From contig JAIEDQ010000060.1 of the NCBI GenBank assembly GCA_029067895.1, positions 1 to 62,291 of the forward strand: a DNA stretch of 62,291 nucleotides, in the 5' to 3' direction. The position numbers and the translations under genes were made by a program. The stretch's first letter is position 1; every line of letters starts with the position of its first letter. Of this stretch, positions 52,363 to 60,855 are shown one piece after another. This DNA comes from Oscillospiraceae bacterium. GTDB taxonomy: Bacteria > Bacillota > Clostridia > Oscillospirales > Ruminococcaceae. A model generated the notes under the pieces. It saw nothing but the letters and a program-made list of their open reading frames with translations. It made no database searches and was not told the origin of the DNA.

Positions 52363-53527
52363 TTTGTGTACGGACATAGGCTTTAAAAGCGTAAACAAAA
52401 AAGGCGAGCAGCTCTGCGGCGACCACATCGAGATCGTGGAGCAGAACGAAAACAGCCTTGTTCTTGTGCTTGCCGATGGTCTGGGAAGCGGAGTAAAGGC
52501 GTGTATCCTTTCCACCCTGACCTCTAAAATTATTTCTACAATGATCGCAAACAACCTCAGCGTTGAGGAGTGCGTTTCCACCATTGCGGCTACCCTGCCC
52601 GTCTGCGAAAAGAGGGGCGTGGCTTACTCCACATTCACTATCATACGCATTACAAACAACAGCGAAGCGGAGATAATCCAGTACGACAACCCTCACGTTA
52701 TAATGCTCCGCGGCGGTGATAACTACGAGTACCCCCGCACAAGCATGGAGATAGGCGGAAAGACTATCTACAAGTCCAAGCTTCAGCTTGAAACGAACGA
52801 CGTGTTTATCGCCATGAGCGACGGCGCGATCTACGCGGGCGTGGGAAAAACTCTCAACTTCGGCTGGCAGCGGGACAGCATTATTGATTTCATGGTGGGA
52901 AACTATGACAGTAAGATGTCCGCGAAAGGTATTTCACAGCTTCTTTTAGACGAATGCAACGACCTTTACGGCGGCGAGCCGGGGGACGACACCACCGTTG
53001 CTGCGGTAAAGATACGTCAGAGGATTCCCGTCAGCCTTATGATAGGACCTCCCTCCAATCCGCAGGACCTGAAAAAAATGCAGACCCTGTTCTTTGCCAA
53101 GGAGGGAAAGCACATTGTCTGCGGCGGTACGACCTCAAAGCTTGCCTCCGAATATCTGGGCAAGCCCGTTGTGCCCTGTCTGGACTACTTTGACCCCGAT
53201 ATCCCGCCCATAGCAAAGATCGAGGGCATAGACCTTGTTACCGAGGGCGTTGTGACCATGACAAAGGTTCTGGAGTACGCGGACAGCTACCTTAACGGCA
53301 GCATAAGCATAAGCGATCTGAGCATGAAAAAGGACGGAGCTTCACGAATTGCACAAATGCTTTTCGAGGAAGCCACGGACATAAGCTTCTATGTGGGACG
53401 CGCTGTAAACCCCGCTCATCAAAACCCTGCGCTGCCTATCAATTTCAACGTAAAAATGCAGCTTATCGACGAGGTAAGCAAGAAGCTGAAAGCAATGGGC
53501 AAGAACATCAGCGTTTCGTATTTCTGA
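52355..53527 (+). CDS. SpoIIE-type PP2C serine phosphatase, output of the H2 sensor
   Basis: 390 aa from the ATG at 52355, behind AAGGAG and inside the end of hydS. PP2C/SpoIIE metal-binding motifs VLADGLGSGVKA, AMSDGAIYAG and GEPGDDTTVAAV are intact in the first 230 residues. The last 160 residues form a domain without a name known to me (LFFAKEGKHIVCGGTTSKLASEYL). Sensory hydrogenases are regularly paired with such phosphatases, which are expected to dephosphorylate a regulator or anti-sigma antagonist when H2 changes. Last gene of the operon, ending at a strong terminator. No cognate kinase is in the operon. Confidence 0.9.
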   Translation: MNNLCTDIGFKSVNKKGEQLCGDHIEIVEQNENSLVLVLADGLGSGVKACILSTLTSKIISTMIANNLSVEECVSTIAATLPVCEKRGVAYSTFTIIRITNNSEAEIIQYDNPHVIMLRGGDNYEYPRTSMEIGGKTIYKSKLQLETNDVFIAMSDGAIYAGVGKTLNFGWQRDSIIDFMVGNYDSKMSAKGISQLLLDECNDLYGGEPGDDTTVAAVKIRQRIPVSLMIGPPSNPQDLKKMQTLFFAKEGKHIVCGGTTSKLASEYLGKPVVPCLDYFDPDIPPIAKIEGIDLVTEGVVTMTKVLEYADSYLNGSISISDLSMKKDGASRIAQMLFEEATDISFYVGRAVNPAHQNPALPINFNVKMQLIDEVSKKLKAMGKNISVSYF

Positions 53528-53537
53528 TAAGTTAATA

Positions 53538-53572
53538 AAAACGCGGCAAAGTACAAGGCTTTGCCGCGTTTT
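53538..53572. terminator. Bidirectional terminator
   Basis: AAAACGCGGCAAAG and CTTTGCCGCGTTTT, a perfect 14-bp stem with a 7-base loop. It serves the hydrogenase operon and the convergent DUF389 gene. Confidence 0.9.
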
Positions 53573-53573
53573 G

Positions 53574-54998
53574 CTATTCTTCGTTGTTTTCGTTTTCGGT
53601 ATCTTCCGTTTCGGGAGGTTCGGGCGGGATATAGGTTATGTACGTTTCCGCGCGGTCAATGCCGCTTTCGGCGGAAAGCCAGTTCCTTACGGTTGCAAGC
53701 TCGTCCTCGGTGAGGTCTTTGTCCGAATCGGCAGTGAGGGTTATGATATTGTTTCTGCCGTCGGACATTATTCCTGTTTTGCAGTCCGAAAGGTATGGGA
53801 AAATGCTCTCGGCTTTTTGGGGCATGGCTTTCAGAACAGCGTCTGCGGTATGCTCCGCTTCGTATCCTTTAAGACTGAGCTGCATTTCGGACAGCTCCTC
53901 CGACTGCGCGTCGAGCTGTTTCCTCAAATCGGAGATGGTGTTCTCCTGCAAAATTATCGTTACCTTGTCGCTGTTGTCGATTTCCGTAACAACGTTCTGG
54001 GTGACGTGCAGGTTATACTCCTCCAGACCGTAGTCCGCAAGCTGACTTCGCAGAAGCTTTATAACGTCCGCGGAAAGGGTCTCTCCCACAAGGGAAACGG
54101 ATATGACTTTTTTCTGCTTGTTGGTCTCGGACTTGACTATCTGGGTATTTTCAAACCGAAAGCTGTCGTTAAGATAGGCTGCGATACTTGTGTCCACAAC
54201 CGAGTCGTAGACCGTATAGGCTCCCACAAAAACGCTTGGAATAACCGTAAAAACCGCTATCAGAACAATGGCAAGATTGACCTTTTTCTGTGACTTTTTG
54301 CTTACGCTTTTGTGGTAGGGAATTTTCAGCACAAGAGCGATGAGCGCGGTGGAAATGGCTATAAACAGCGTGTTGATGATGAAAAGATAAAACGCACCGA
54401 TAAAGAAGCGGAACTGTCCGGTGGCAATTCCGTAGCCCGCGGTGCAGAGCGGAGGCATAAGCGCGGTTGCTATGGCAACTCCGGGGATAACATTTGAGTG
54501 CTTGGTTCGGGTGTGACCTATCATTCCCGCAAGTCCGCCGAAAAGAGCTATGAGAACGTCCCATGCGGTAGGAGCGGTTCTGGCTATCATTTCCTCGGAG
54601 GGAACAGTCAGCGGGGATATTTTAAAATATATCGTAGATGTGATAAGGCAGATCACTACCTGAGTGGCAAATCTTACCAAAGCTTTCAGCAGAAGCTGAA
54701 TGTCCCTGACGGCAATTGAGTAACCCATAGTCATGATACCGCTCATGAGGGGGGAAATAAGCATTGCGCCGATTATAACGGCGGTGGAATTCACGTTCAG
54801 ACCGATAGAAGCGATAAGGATAGCCAACATGAGTATCCACATATTTGCGCCGTGTATCTCGGCTTGTTCACGCATCATGTCGTCTATTTCGTCGTATGAC
54901 AGCATGTTTCCGCGCATATCAAGAAGGCTGTGAAAATAATGCCATACACGTCCGTGGCGTACTGCTCCGATCGTACCGCCGGATTTTTTTTCGTCCAT
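53574..54998 (-). CDS. DUF389 family membrane protein
   Basis: 474 aa. Six to seven membrane segments with the family blocks ILIASIGLNVNSTAVIIGAMLISPLMSGI, GMIGHTRTKHSNVIPGVAIATALMPPLCTAGYGIA and FYLFIINTLFIAISTAL. A C-terminal cytoplasmic part of about 220 residues contains a short coiled coil (SDLRKQLDAQSEELSEMQLSLKGYE). Function unknown; relatives are called TIGR00341 hydrophobic domain proteins. It is a single gene converging on the hydrogenase operon. No promoter with a clear -35 was found. Confidence 0.9.
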   Translation of the reverse strand: MDEKKSGGTIGAVRHGRVWHYFHSLLDMRGNMLSYDEIDDMMREQAEIHGANMWILMLAILIASIGLNVNSTAVIIGAMLISPLMSGIMTMGYSIAVRDIQLLLKALVRFATQVVICLITSTIYFKISPLTVPSEEMIARTAPTAWDVLIALFGGLAGMIGHTRTKHSNVIPGVAIATALMPPLCTAGYGIATGQFRFFIGAFYLFIINTLFIAISTALIALVLKIPYHKSVSKKSQKKVNLAIVLIAVFTVIPSVFVGAYTVYDSVVDTSIAAYLNDSFRFENTQIVKSETNKQKKVISVSLVGETLSADVIKLLRSQLADYGLEEYNLHVTQNVVTEIDNSDKVTIILQENTISDLRKQLDAQSEELSEMQLSLKGYEAEHTADAVLKAMPQKAESIFPYLSDCKTGIMSDGRNNIITLTADSDKDLTEDELATVRNWLSAESGIDRAETYITYIPPEPPETEDTENENNEE

Positions 54999-55111
54999 AA
55001 GATCACCCTTAATGAATTGATAATAGATAATATAATTATACCATAAAATGCCGTTAAAATCAATAGACGGACAACAGTTGATTGATTTCCGTGTCTGTAA
55101 TCAAATTTTAA

Positions 55112-55140
55112 TTGACATTTTCTTCAATATGGTTTATACT
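55112..55140 (+). promoter_or_regulatory. Strong sigma-A promoter of the TerY/TerD operon
   Basis: TTGACA (consensus), 17 bases, TATACT. The leader of about 105 bases contains a GC hairpin (GCGCGG...CCGCGC at about 55191-55212). Confidence 0.85.
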
Positions 55141-55251
55141 TAATATGTATTGCTATGCTTTTAGGCTTGACTGTAACTTATCACAGGCAGAGCGCGGTAT
55201 AATGCCCCGCGCGTCATTGCCTTAACTTTTACCCGAAAGGCGGTTGTTAAA

Positions 55252-55893
55252 ATGTCAGAATTTTCAAGACGGCTTCCCGTTTATCTTTTGCTTGACGTCT
55301 CAGGCTCCATGCAGGGCGACCCTATCGAGGCGGTAAGACACGGCGTCCGCGCCCTTGTTTCCGAGCTTAGAGGAGACCCTCAGGCTCTGGAGACCGCTTA
55401 TCTTTCCGTAATTACATTTAATTCCAGCGCAAGACAGGTCACCCCGCTTACCGAGCTTATGCTTTTTAAAGAGCCCCAGCTTTCCGCAGGCGGTGCGACC
55501 GCTCTGGGTGCGGCTCTGAGACTGCTTTCGGACTGCATAAGATCCGAGGTGAGAAAGTCCACCGAGACCCAGAAGGGCGACTGGAGACCCCTTGTGTTTA
55601 TCCTCACGGACGGCGCTCCCACCGACGACTGGCGGGAGGCTGCCGCAATGCTCAAATCCACAAAGCCTGCGAACATCATCGCCTGCGCCGCGGGAGCATA
55701 TGCCGACACCACCGTACTTAAAGAGATCACCGAGTGCGTACTGATGATGAATACCCTTTCCGCGGGAGACTTGGCGCAGTTCTTTGCTTGGGTATCAAGC
55801 TCCGTCAAGATGTCCTCGAAGAGCCTTGACGCTAAGCCGGGCGCAAATATCGAGCTTCCCCCGCCGCCGCAGGGTTTTGTCATTGTTCCGTAA
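55252..55893 (+). CDS. TerY-like von Willebrand factor A protein
   Basis: 213 aa, a cytoplasmic VWA domain with nothing else: MIDAS DVSGSM near residue 16, a conserved Thr in GGATALGAAL, and the LTDGAPTDDW metal loop. The length and the RRLPVYLLLDVSGSM opening match the TerY subgroup, which in tellurite-resistance-like clusters travels with a PP2C phosphatase and a kinase (the TerY-P triad of comparative genomics). It presumably binds a partner through its metal. First gene of the operon; the stop is 16 bp before the phosphatase start. Confidence 0.9.
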   Translation: MSEFSRRLPVYLLLDVSGSMQGDPIEAVRHGVRALVSELRGDPQALETAYLSVITFNSSARQVTPLTELMLFKEPQLSAGGATALGAALRLLSDCIRSEVRKSTETQKGDWRPLVFILTDGAPTDDWREAAAMLKSTKPANIIACAAGAYADTTVLKEITECVLMMNTLSAGDLAQFFAWVSSSVKMSSKSLDAKPGANIELPPPPQGFVIVP

Positions 55894-55909
55894 CGCTTGG
55901 GAGGATCAG

Positions 55910-57226
55910 ATGGATAATAATACCAATAAAATTCAGACGGAAACGGCGGCTGTAACTCCCACGGAGGAGGAAAACGCTCCTGCAAAGGCTTCGGCTGATT
56001 CTGCCGCACCTGTTGTACCCGACAAGGAAAAGCTTTCCGACAGCGACGTTACCGCTCACACCGCCGCAATGTGGAAATACAATCCCGTGCCCGAAAGTCC
56101 CGAACCGTACCCCGAGTCGATTTTCCGCTCGGAAACGGCGGGAAGCTTTTCGGTGACGGCGTCGGCTGTCCGCGGAAAAAAGCACAAGCACGACGGTTCA
56201 AACCGCGACGACAGCTTTGCCTTTGAGATCGCGGACGATATCCTTATCGCCGCAGTTTCGGACGGAGCAGGTTCTAAGCCCTTTTCGCGTATAGGCGCAA
56301 AGGTTTCCTGCGAAGCCGTGATAAAATACTCGAAAATACGTCTTGAAGCTATAAAGAGGGATTTTCCCCAATTCCGAAAGGACTTGGGCGGCGCTCTCAA
56401 CAGCAGCGGGTTCGGTGCGGTATGTTCCCGGATAGCAGGTATGCTTCGGGACAGCTGCGCGGAGGCGTTTGCTTCCGTTGAAGCGGCTCTGGAAAAGAGA
56501 GTTGACGATCCCGCATTTGAAGCCGCTGTGGGCAGAAAGCCCGAACTGAAAGATTTTTCCTGCACTCTTCTGGTAACGGTGATAATCCCCGTTGAGACCG
56601 AAAACGGCAGGGAGTACCTTACCGCGTCCGTTCAGCTTGGTGACGGCATGATCGCCGCGATAGACGAAAACGCGGAGCAGAACCCGCTGATAATCCTCGG
56701 AGACGCGGACAGCGGCAGCTTTGCGGGCGAGACCGAGTTCATCACCTCGGAGCAGTTCAGAAATCCCGAAAGCCTTATGAGCCGCACCAAAATACGCCGC
56801 GGAAAGCTTACCTCGCTTATGATGATGACCGACGGCGTTGCCGACGACTATTACCCCAACAATCCCCAGCTTCTGCGGCTTGCACTGGACTTGAAGCTTA
56901 ACGGCATTATGCCGCTTGACAGCGGGGATACTTCCGAAACAGCGGAGGAAATCGCCGTCCCGAAGCCTGTGTCCTACCCTTGGGTAAACGACGGGGACGT
57001 TCTTTATGCGCTTCAGTATAGTAAAAACGTGCTGTCCGAAACGGGGCTGACCCTTGAGGAGCTTTGGAAAAACAAGGCTTTGCAGAAAAAAGCGTCGCTG
57101 GAGGGATTCGGCATAGTCCACGAAAAGAACGCGGCGGAAATGCTGAACATTTGGCTTGACAACTACGTTGAGCGGGGTTCGTTCGACGACAGGACATTGC
57201 TGTTAGTAAATATTTTAAACTTTTAA
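55910..57226 (+). CDS. PP2C-family protein phosphatase of the TerY triad
   Basis: 438 aa from the ATG at 55910, behind GGGAGG (the track start lies inside the VWA gene). The first 100 residues are a Pro/Ala/Glu-rich linker. The PP2C domain follows: NRDDSFAFEI, AAVSDGAGSKPFSRIGA (metal Asp), CTLLVTVIIP, LGDGMIAAI, MMMTDGVADDY and DDRTLLLV. All metal-binding aspartates can be seen. It would reverse the action of the kinase encoded 21 bp downstream. Soluble, cytoplasmic. Confidence 0.9.
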   Translation: MDNNTNKIQTETAAVTPTEEENAPAKASADSAAPVVPDKEKLSDSDVTAHTAAMWKYNPVPESPEPYPESIFRSETAGSFSVTASAVRGKKHKHDGSNRDDSFAFEIADDILIAAVSDGAGSKPFSRIGAKVSCEAVIKYSKIRLEAIKRDFPQFRKDLGGALNSSGFGAVCSRIAGMLRDSCAEAFASVEAALEKRVDDPAFEAAVGRKPELKDFSCTLLVTVIIPVETENGREYLTASVQLGDGMIAAIDENAEQNPLIILGDADSGSFAGETEFITSEQFRNPESLMSRTKIRRGKLTSLMMMTDGVADDYYPNNPQLLRLALDLKLNGIMPLDSGDTSETAEEIAVPKPVSYPWVNDGDVLYALQYSKNVLSETGLTLEELWKNKALQKKASLEGFGIVHEKNAAEMLNIWLDNYVERGSFDDRTLLLVNILNF

Positions 57227-57247
57227 TTTGATTTTATGGAGGATACT

Positions 57248-58717
57248 ATGAGCAGGATTGGGGAGGCAACTCTTTCCGACGGGAGAAAGGTCCCGTATGT
57301 GATAACCGACAACCCGCCCCGCGGCGGCATGAAATATACATATTTTGCTCCCGACAAGTCGTACGTGGTGCAGTTTTTCAACGAGCCGAACAAGATCGAC
57401 CGAAATATGTCCGCCCGTCTGGAGGCTATCATAGGACGCTACAATCCCACGATACCCGAATCAAAGGGCGGCGCCATAGGCAGCGACGAACGGCTTGCAA
57501 AATATTTTTCGGGACGGTTCTGCTGGCCTACCGATCTGGTGGTCGCACCCGAATTCGGGATAGTTTCCCCCGCGTATCCCAAAAGCTTTTTCTTCGGTGA
57601 CAACGCTTCACAGTTCCTCGACCTGAAAGGCAAGGACAAGAAAAGCAACTGGTTCACGTCGGGAAACAGGCGGTTCCTCAACAAAAGCGAGCTTGGGGAC
57701 TTCCGCTCCATGATACAGATGTCCCTGCTGCTGTCGCGGTCGATACGCCGTCTGCATCAGGCGGGACTGGCGCATTCCGACCTTTCCAACAACAACGTGC
57801 TTATTGACCCCAAAACGGGAAACTGCGTTGTTATCGACATAGACTCGCTTGTAGTGCCGGGACTTTTCCCTCCCGAAGTGGCGGGAACAAGGGGCTACAT
57901 TGCCCCCGAAGTGCTGTCCACAATGGAGCTTGACAGAAGCGACCCGCGGAGAATGATACCCAGTTCGGTAACCGATCTGCACGCTCTGGCGGTGCTTATC
58001 TACGAGTATCTTTTCTGCCGTCACCCGCTTATGGGACCGAAGATTTTCTCCTCCGAATCTGCGGAAAAGGACGACTATCTGGGTCTTGGACCAATGGCTC
58101 TGTTCATAGAAAATCCCGACGACACCTCAAACCGTCCGTCCTCGCTGAAAACAACGATAAAGGACTTGGGACCTATACTTGAAAAGCTGTTTCTGAGAGC
58201 TTTTGTGGACGGTCTGCACAATCCGCCTCTACGTCCCTCGGCTATGGAGTGGGAGCGGGGTCTCGTTCGGACTTGGGACTTGCTGCATAAATGCTCAAAT
58301 CCCTCATGCGAAAAGAAATGGTTCGTGCTTTACGACACAGACAACCCTGTCTGTCCGTTCTGCGGAACGAGAATTTCGGACAGGAATATAGTCCGCTTTG
58401 AGCTTAACACCGAGGTTCGCGGTCACAGCGGCGAGTGGAGAAAGTACTCCGAGCTGGACGTGGTACACAATACTCCCCTTTTTAAGTGGCATATGCAGGG
58501 CAATGTTTTTGCCGACGAAAAGGCGGACAAGACCTTGCAGGCTTACGTCTGCTGCCACAACGGAGAGTGGTTTCTCATCAACCGCAACGCGGAGGGTATG
58601 CTGTCCCCACAGGGAAATCCCGTTCCTGCGGGAAAAGCCATACGGATAGCGGACGGCACGGTGTTCCGCGCTTCAAGGAGCGACAGAGGAATGCTGATAA
58701 AGGTAAAGATAATATAA
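57248..58717 (+). CDS. Atypical protein kinase with zinc ribbon (TerY triad)
   Basis: 489 aa from the ATG at 57248 (MSRIGEATLSDG); the track start ATGGAGG is the ribosome site itself. Kinase core at about 15-320: GGMK loop, catalytic loop HSDLSNNNVLID, metal Asp in VIDIDSL (in place of DFG), APE in GYIAPEVL. The usual beta-3 lysine reads Gln (YVVQFF), so ATP must be held differently or the enzyme is weak. Then a zinc ribbon (CSNPSCEKKW...CPFCG) and a C-terminal beta-rich domain of about 110 residues that could be FHA- or SH3-like. In the operon it opposes the PP2C gene product. Confidence 0.88.
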   Translation: MSRIGEATLSDGRKVPYVITDNPPRGGMKYTYFAPDKSYVVQFFNEPNKIDRNMSARLEAIIGRYNPTIPESKGGAIGSDERLAKYFSGRFCWPTDLVVAPEFGIVSPAYPKSFFFGDNASQFLDLKGKDKKSNWFTSGNRRFLNKSELGDFRSMIQMSLLLSRSIRRLHQAGLAHSDLSNNNVLIDPKTGNCVVIDIDSLVVPGLFPPEVAGTRGYIAPEVLSTMELDRSDPRRMIPSSVTDLHALAVLIYEYLFCRHPLMGPKIFSSESAEKDDYLGLGPMALFIENPDDTSNRPSSLKTTIKDLGPILEKLFLRAFVDGLHNPPLRPSAMEWERGLVRTWDLLHKCSNPSCEKKWFVLYDTDNPVCPFCGTRISDRNIVRFELNTEVRGHSGEWRKYSELDVVHNTPLFKWHMQGNVFADEKADKTLQAYVCCHNGEWFLINRNAEGMLSPQGNPVPAGKAIRIADGTVFRASRSDRGMLIKVKII

Positions 58718-58765
58718 TCGCGAAAGGAGAGCTGTCGGAGCGGCTTCGGCAGGAAAGTGGAGAGT

Positions 58766-60829
58766 ATGACTTTTTTCGGGCTTTCGGAGCGCGAAGCGGA
58801 AGCGTCCCGTAAAAAATACGGCTTGAACGAGCTTTTATATAAACCGTCCGTGGTTGGGAATATCCTGCGCGGCTTGAACGGACTGAGCTGCAAGCTTTTT
58901 GCGGCGGCGGCTCTTGCTGAAATTATCCGCGTACTTCTGGGACTTATCGGTGTTATAAGCTCCGAGCCCGATTTTATAAGACCTGCGGCTTTTTTTGCCG
59001 CGGGACTTTTGTGCGGTTTTGCGGAGGCTTGGCTGAGATACCGCTCGGAGCGTACCTTAAACAAGCTTTGCGGTTACGACGGAGACTCGCTCTATACGGT
59101 TTTCCGCAATAACGGCAGTACGGAAAGAGTCCCGCGGAAAATGCTTGCCGTTGGAGACGCGGTATTCGTTTCCGCAGGGGACGTTATCCCCGCCGACGGA
59201 ACTATGGCTGACGGCTCACTGACGGTGGATCAATCCGTGTTCGGCGTTATCGGCAAGGCTGAAAAGACCGCCCCTCCCGAGGGCTACAGAAAGGGCGGCA
59301 TACTGGGGATAAGCAATCCCTATATGGTGTACTGCGGCACGCTCGTATGCGGCGGAAGCGGTATTGTCAAGATCACTGCAATAGGCGAAAGTACTGGTCT
59401 TGCCAAAAAGAACAAGGTAAAGGCTGTTGAGATAAACGGAGAAAAATTTTCGGGCATACTGCGTACAGGCGCGGCGGCAGGCTCTGCGGCGGCGTTGGCG
59501 GCGCTTGTCTTTTTTGCCGTGTCCGGAGTACTTTCGGGACAGCTTCTCGGCGGACTGGCGCGGGGATTATCCTCGGCTGCTGCGGCGCTGGCGATAGTCT
59601 GTCTGGGCGGGAAAAATCTCGTCTGCGAGACTGCGGCAGCTGCGGCGGTGAAGCGTCTTGACAAAAAGGGCGTAAGGATATCCAAGCCCGACAGGCTTAA
59701 CGACAGCGGAGAGATAGGTCTGGCTGTTATCGAGCGGGCGGGTATCATTGCGGAAGCGGAGTACTCCGCAGGCGGAACGGCTTTCATTGACGGCAGCGGC
59801 AAAGAGTACGGAAGCGCCCAAGAGCTGGGCGCGGGACTTTCCGAAATGCTGCGGAACGCGGTGGTATGCACCTCCTCGGCGGTCATGGCGGACGGAAAGG
59901 CTCTTGGCGGAAGTCCTCTGGACAGGGCTTTGTACCGTTTTATCGAAAAGAAAGACGGCAAGACCGCGAACCTAAAAAAGCAGACCGAGGTAAAAGCCGA
60001 CGGCGCAAGCGTGCTGTCGGGAGTAACGGTATCGGCGGGAGGACGGCTGTTCACGTTTGTGCGGGGCGGCGCGGACATACTGCTGGAAAGATGCTCCAAC
60101 AGCATCGGCGCGGACGGAAAAAAACAGAAGATAACAAATGAAAGCGCGCTTCGGAAGCTTGCGGCGGCGGTATCTCTTTCGGGAAAGGACGTTGTTGCAT
60201 TTGCAGTCTCTGACCGCGGCATAAAGGACGGACGTCTCCCCTCGGCAGGCTATTCGCTGATAGGGCTTGCGGTACTGTTCGACAGCTTTTTCGACAGCGC
60301 AGCGGACGAGGTAAATCGTCTGGAAAGGCTCGGCGTAAGGGTAATGCTTGCAACGGAGGAAAGCCGCGAGTCCGCAATATTTGCAGCGAAATACGCGGGT
60401 ATTTCGGGCGGAGCAAAGGGCTCGAAAAAGTCTGCGGGAGTTGTCCTCAGCTCGTCCCAGCTTTCGGAAATGGGCGACACGGAGCTTGAAAGCAGGCTTG
60501 ACGACATAAAAGCTGTGGTGAGAGCAGTTCCCTCGGACAAACGGCGGCTGGTACACGCAGCTCATGAAAAGGGCGCAAGGGTATGCGTTACGGTCTCGGA
60601 TATGAAAAGTCTGAACGCCGCTTCGGAAGCGGACATGGTACTTGCCGCTCCGGTCTGCGGAACGGCGGTGAGAACCGGTGCGGACGCGTCTGCGGAAAAA
60701 TGCGGAATAAAGGCTATTGCCGATACTATAGACTGCTCCGCAGGATATGCGGCACAGTGCAGAGGTATGATAATTTTCAGAGCAGTATGCGCGGCTGCCG
60801 CTGCTGCAATGCTGATTTTTTTGAGATAG
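58766..60829 (+). CDS. Catalytically dead P-type ATPase homologue (pseudo-ATPase)
   Basis: 687 aa from the ATG at 58766. The P-type layout is clear: N-terminal GLSEREAEASRKKYGLNEL, two membrane segments, actuator domain (GDAVFVSAGDVIPADGTMADGSLTVDQS), two membrane segments, N/P domains, one last membrane helix. Every catalytic motif is gone: the phosphorylated DKTGT reads ERAGI (IAVIERAGIIAE context), TGES reads GVIG, TGDGxND reads TVSDMKS, and PEGL in the fourth membrane helix reads CLGG. The last 5 or so membrane helices of normal cation pumps are also missing. The frame is intact over 2 kb, so it is not decaying. It is probably a membrane scaffold or sensor for the kinase/phosphatase pair. 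Confidence 0.85.
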   Translation: MTFFGLSEREAEASRKKYGLNELLYKPSVVGNILRGLNGLSCKLFAAAALAEIIRVLLGLIGVISSEPDFIRPAAFFAAGLLCGFAEAWLRYRSERTLNKLCGYDGDSLYTVFRNNGSTERVPRKMLAVGDAVFVSAGDVIPADGTMADGSLTVDQSVFGVIGKAEKTAPPEGYRKGGILGISNPYMVYCGTLVCGGSGIVKITAIGESTGLAKKNKVKAVEINGEKFSGILRTGAAAGSAAALAALVFFAVSGVLSGQLLGGLARGLSSAAAALAIVCLGGKNLVCETAAAAAVKRLDKKGVRISKPDRLNDSGEIGLAVIERAGIIAEAEYSAGGTAFIDGSGKEYGSAQELGAGLSEMLRNAVVCTSSAVMADGKALGGSPLDRALYRFIEKKDGKTANLKKQTEVKADGASVLSGVTVSAGGRLFTFVRGGADILLERCSNSIGADGKKQKITNESALRKLAAAVSLSGKDVVAFAVSDRGIKDGRLPSAGYSLIGLAVLFDSFFDSAADEVNRLERLGVRVMLATEESRESAIFAAKYAGISGGAKGSKKSAGVVLSSSQLSEMGDTELESRLDDIKAVVRAVPSDKRRLVHAAHEKGARVCVTVSDMKSLNAASEADMVLAAPVCGTAVRTGADASAEKCGIKAIADTIDCSAGYAAQCRGMIIFRAVCAAAAAAMLIFLR

Positions 60830-60855
60830 AAGTTTAGCGGAAAGGCGGTGATATT

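Noticed and set aside
55196-55206. TATAAT in the leader of the TerY operon
   Set aside because: It lies in the loop of the GCGCGG/CCGCGC hairpin and has no -35 at the right distance; the TTGACA-17-TATACT upstream is far better.
55252-57226. Reading the VWA/PP2C pair as a magnesium chelatase or a type VI secretion phospho-switch
   Set aside because: No AAA+ partner and no Tss genes; the single-domain VWA, zinc-ribbon kinase and TerD neighbour fit the TerY triad.
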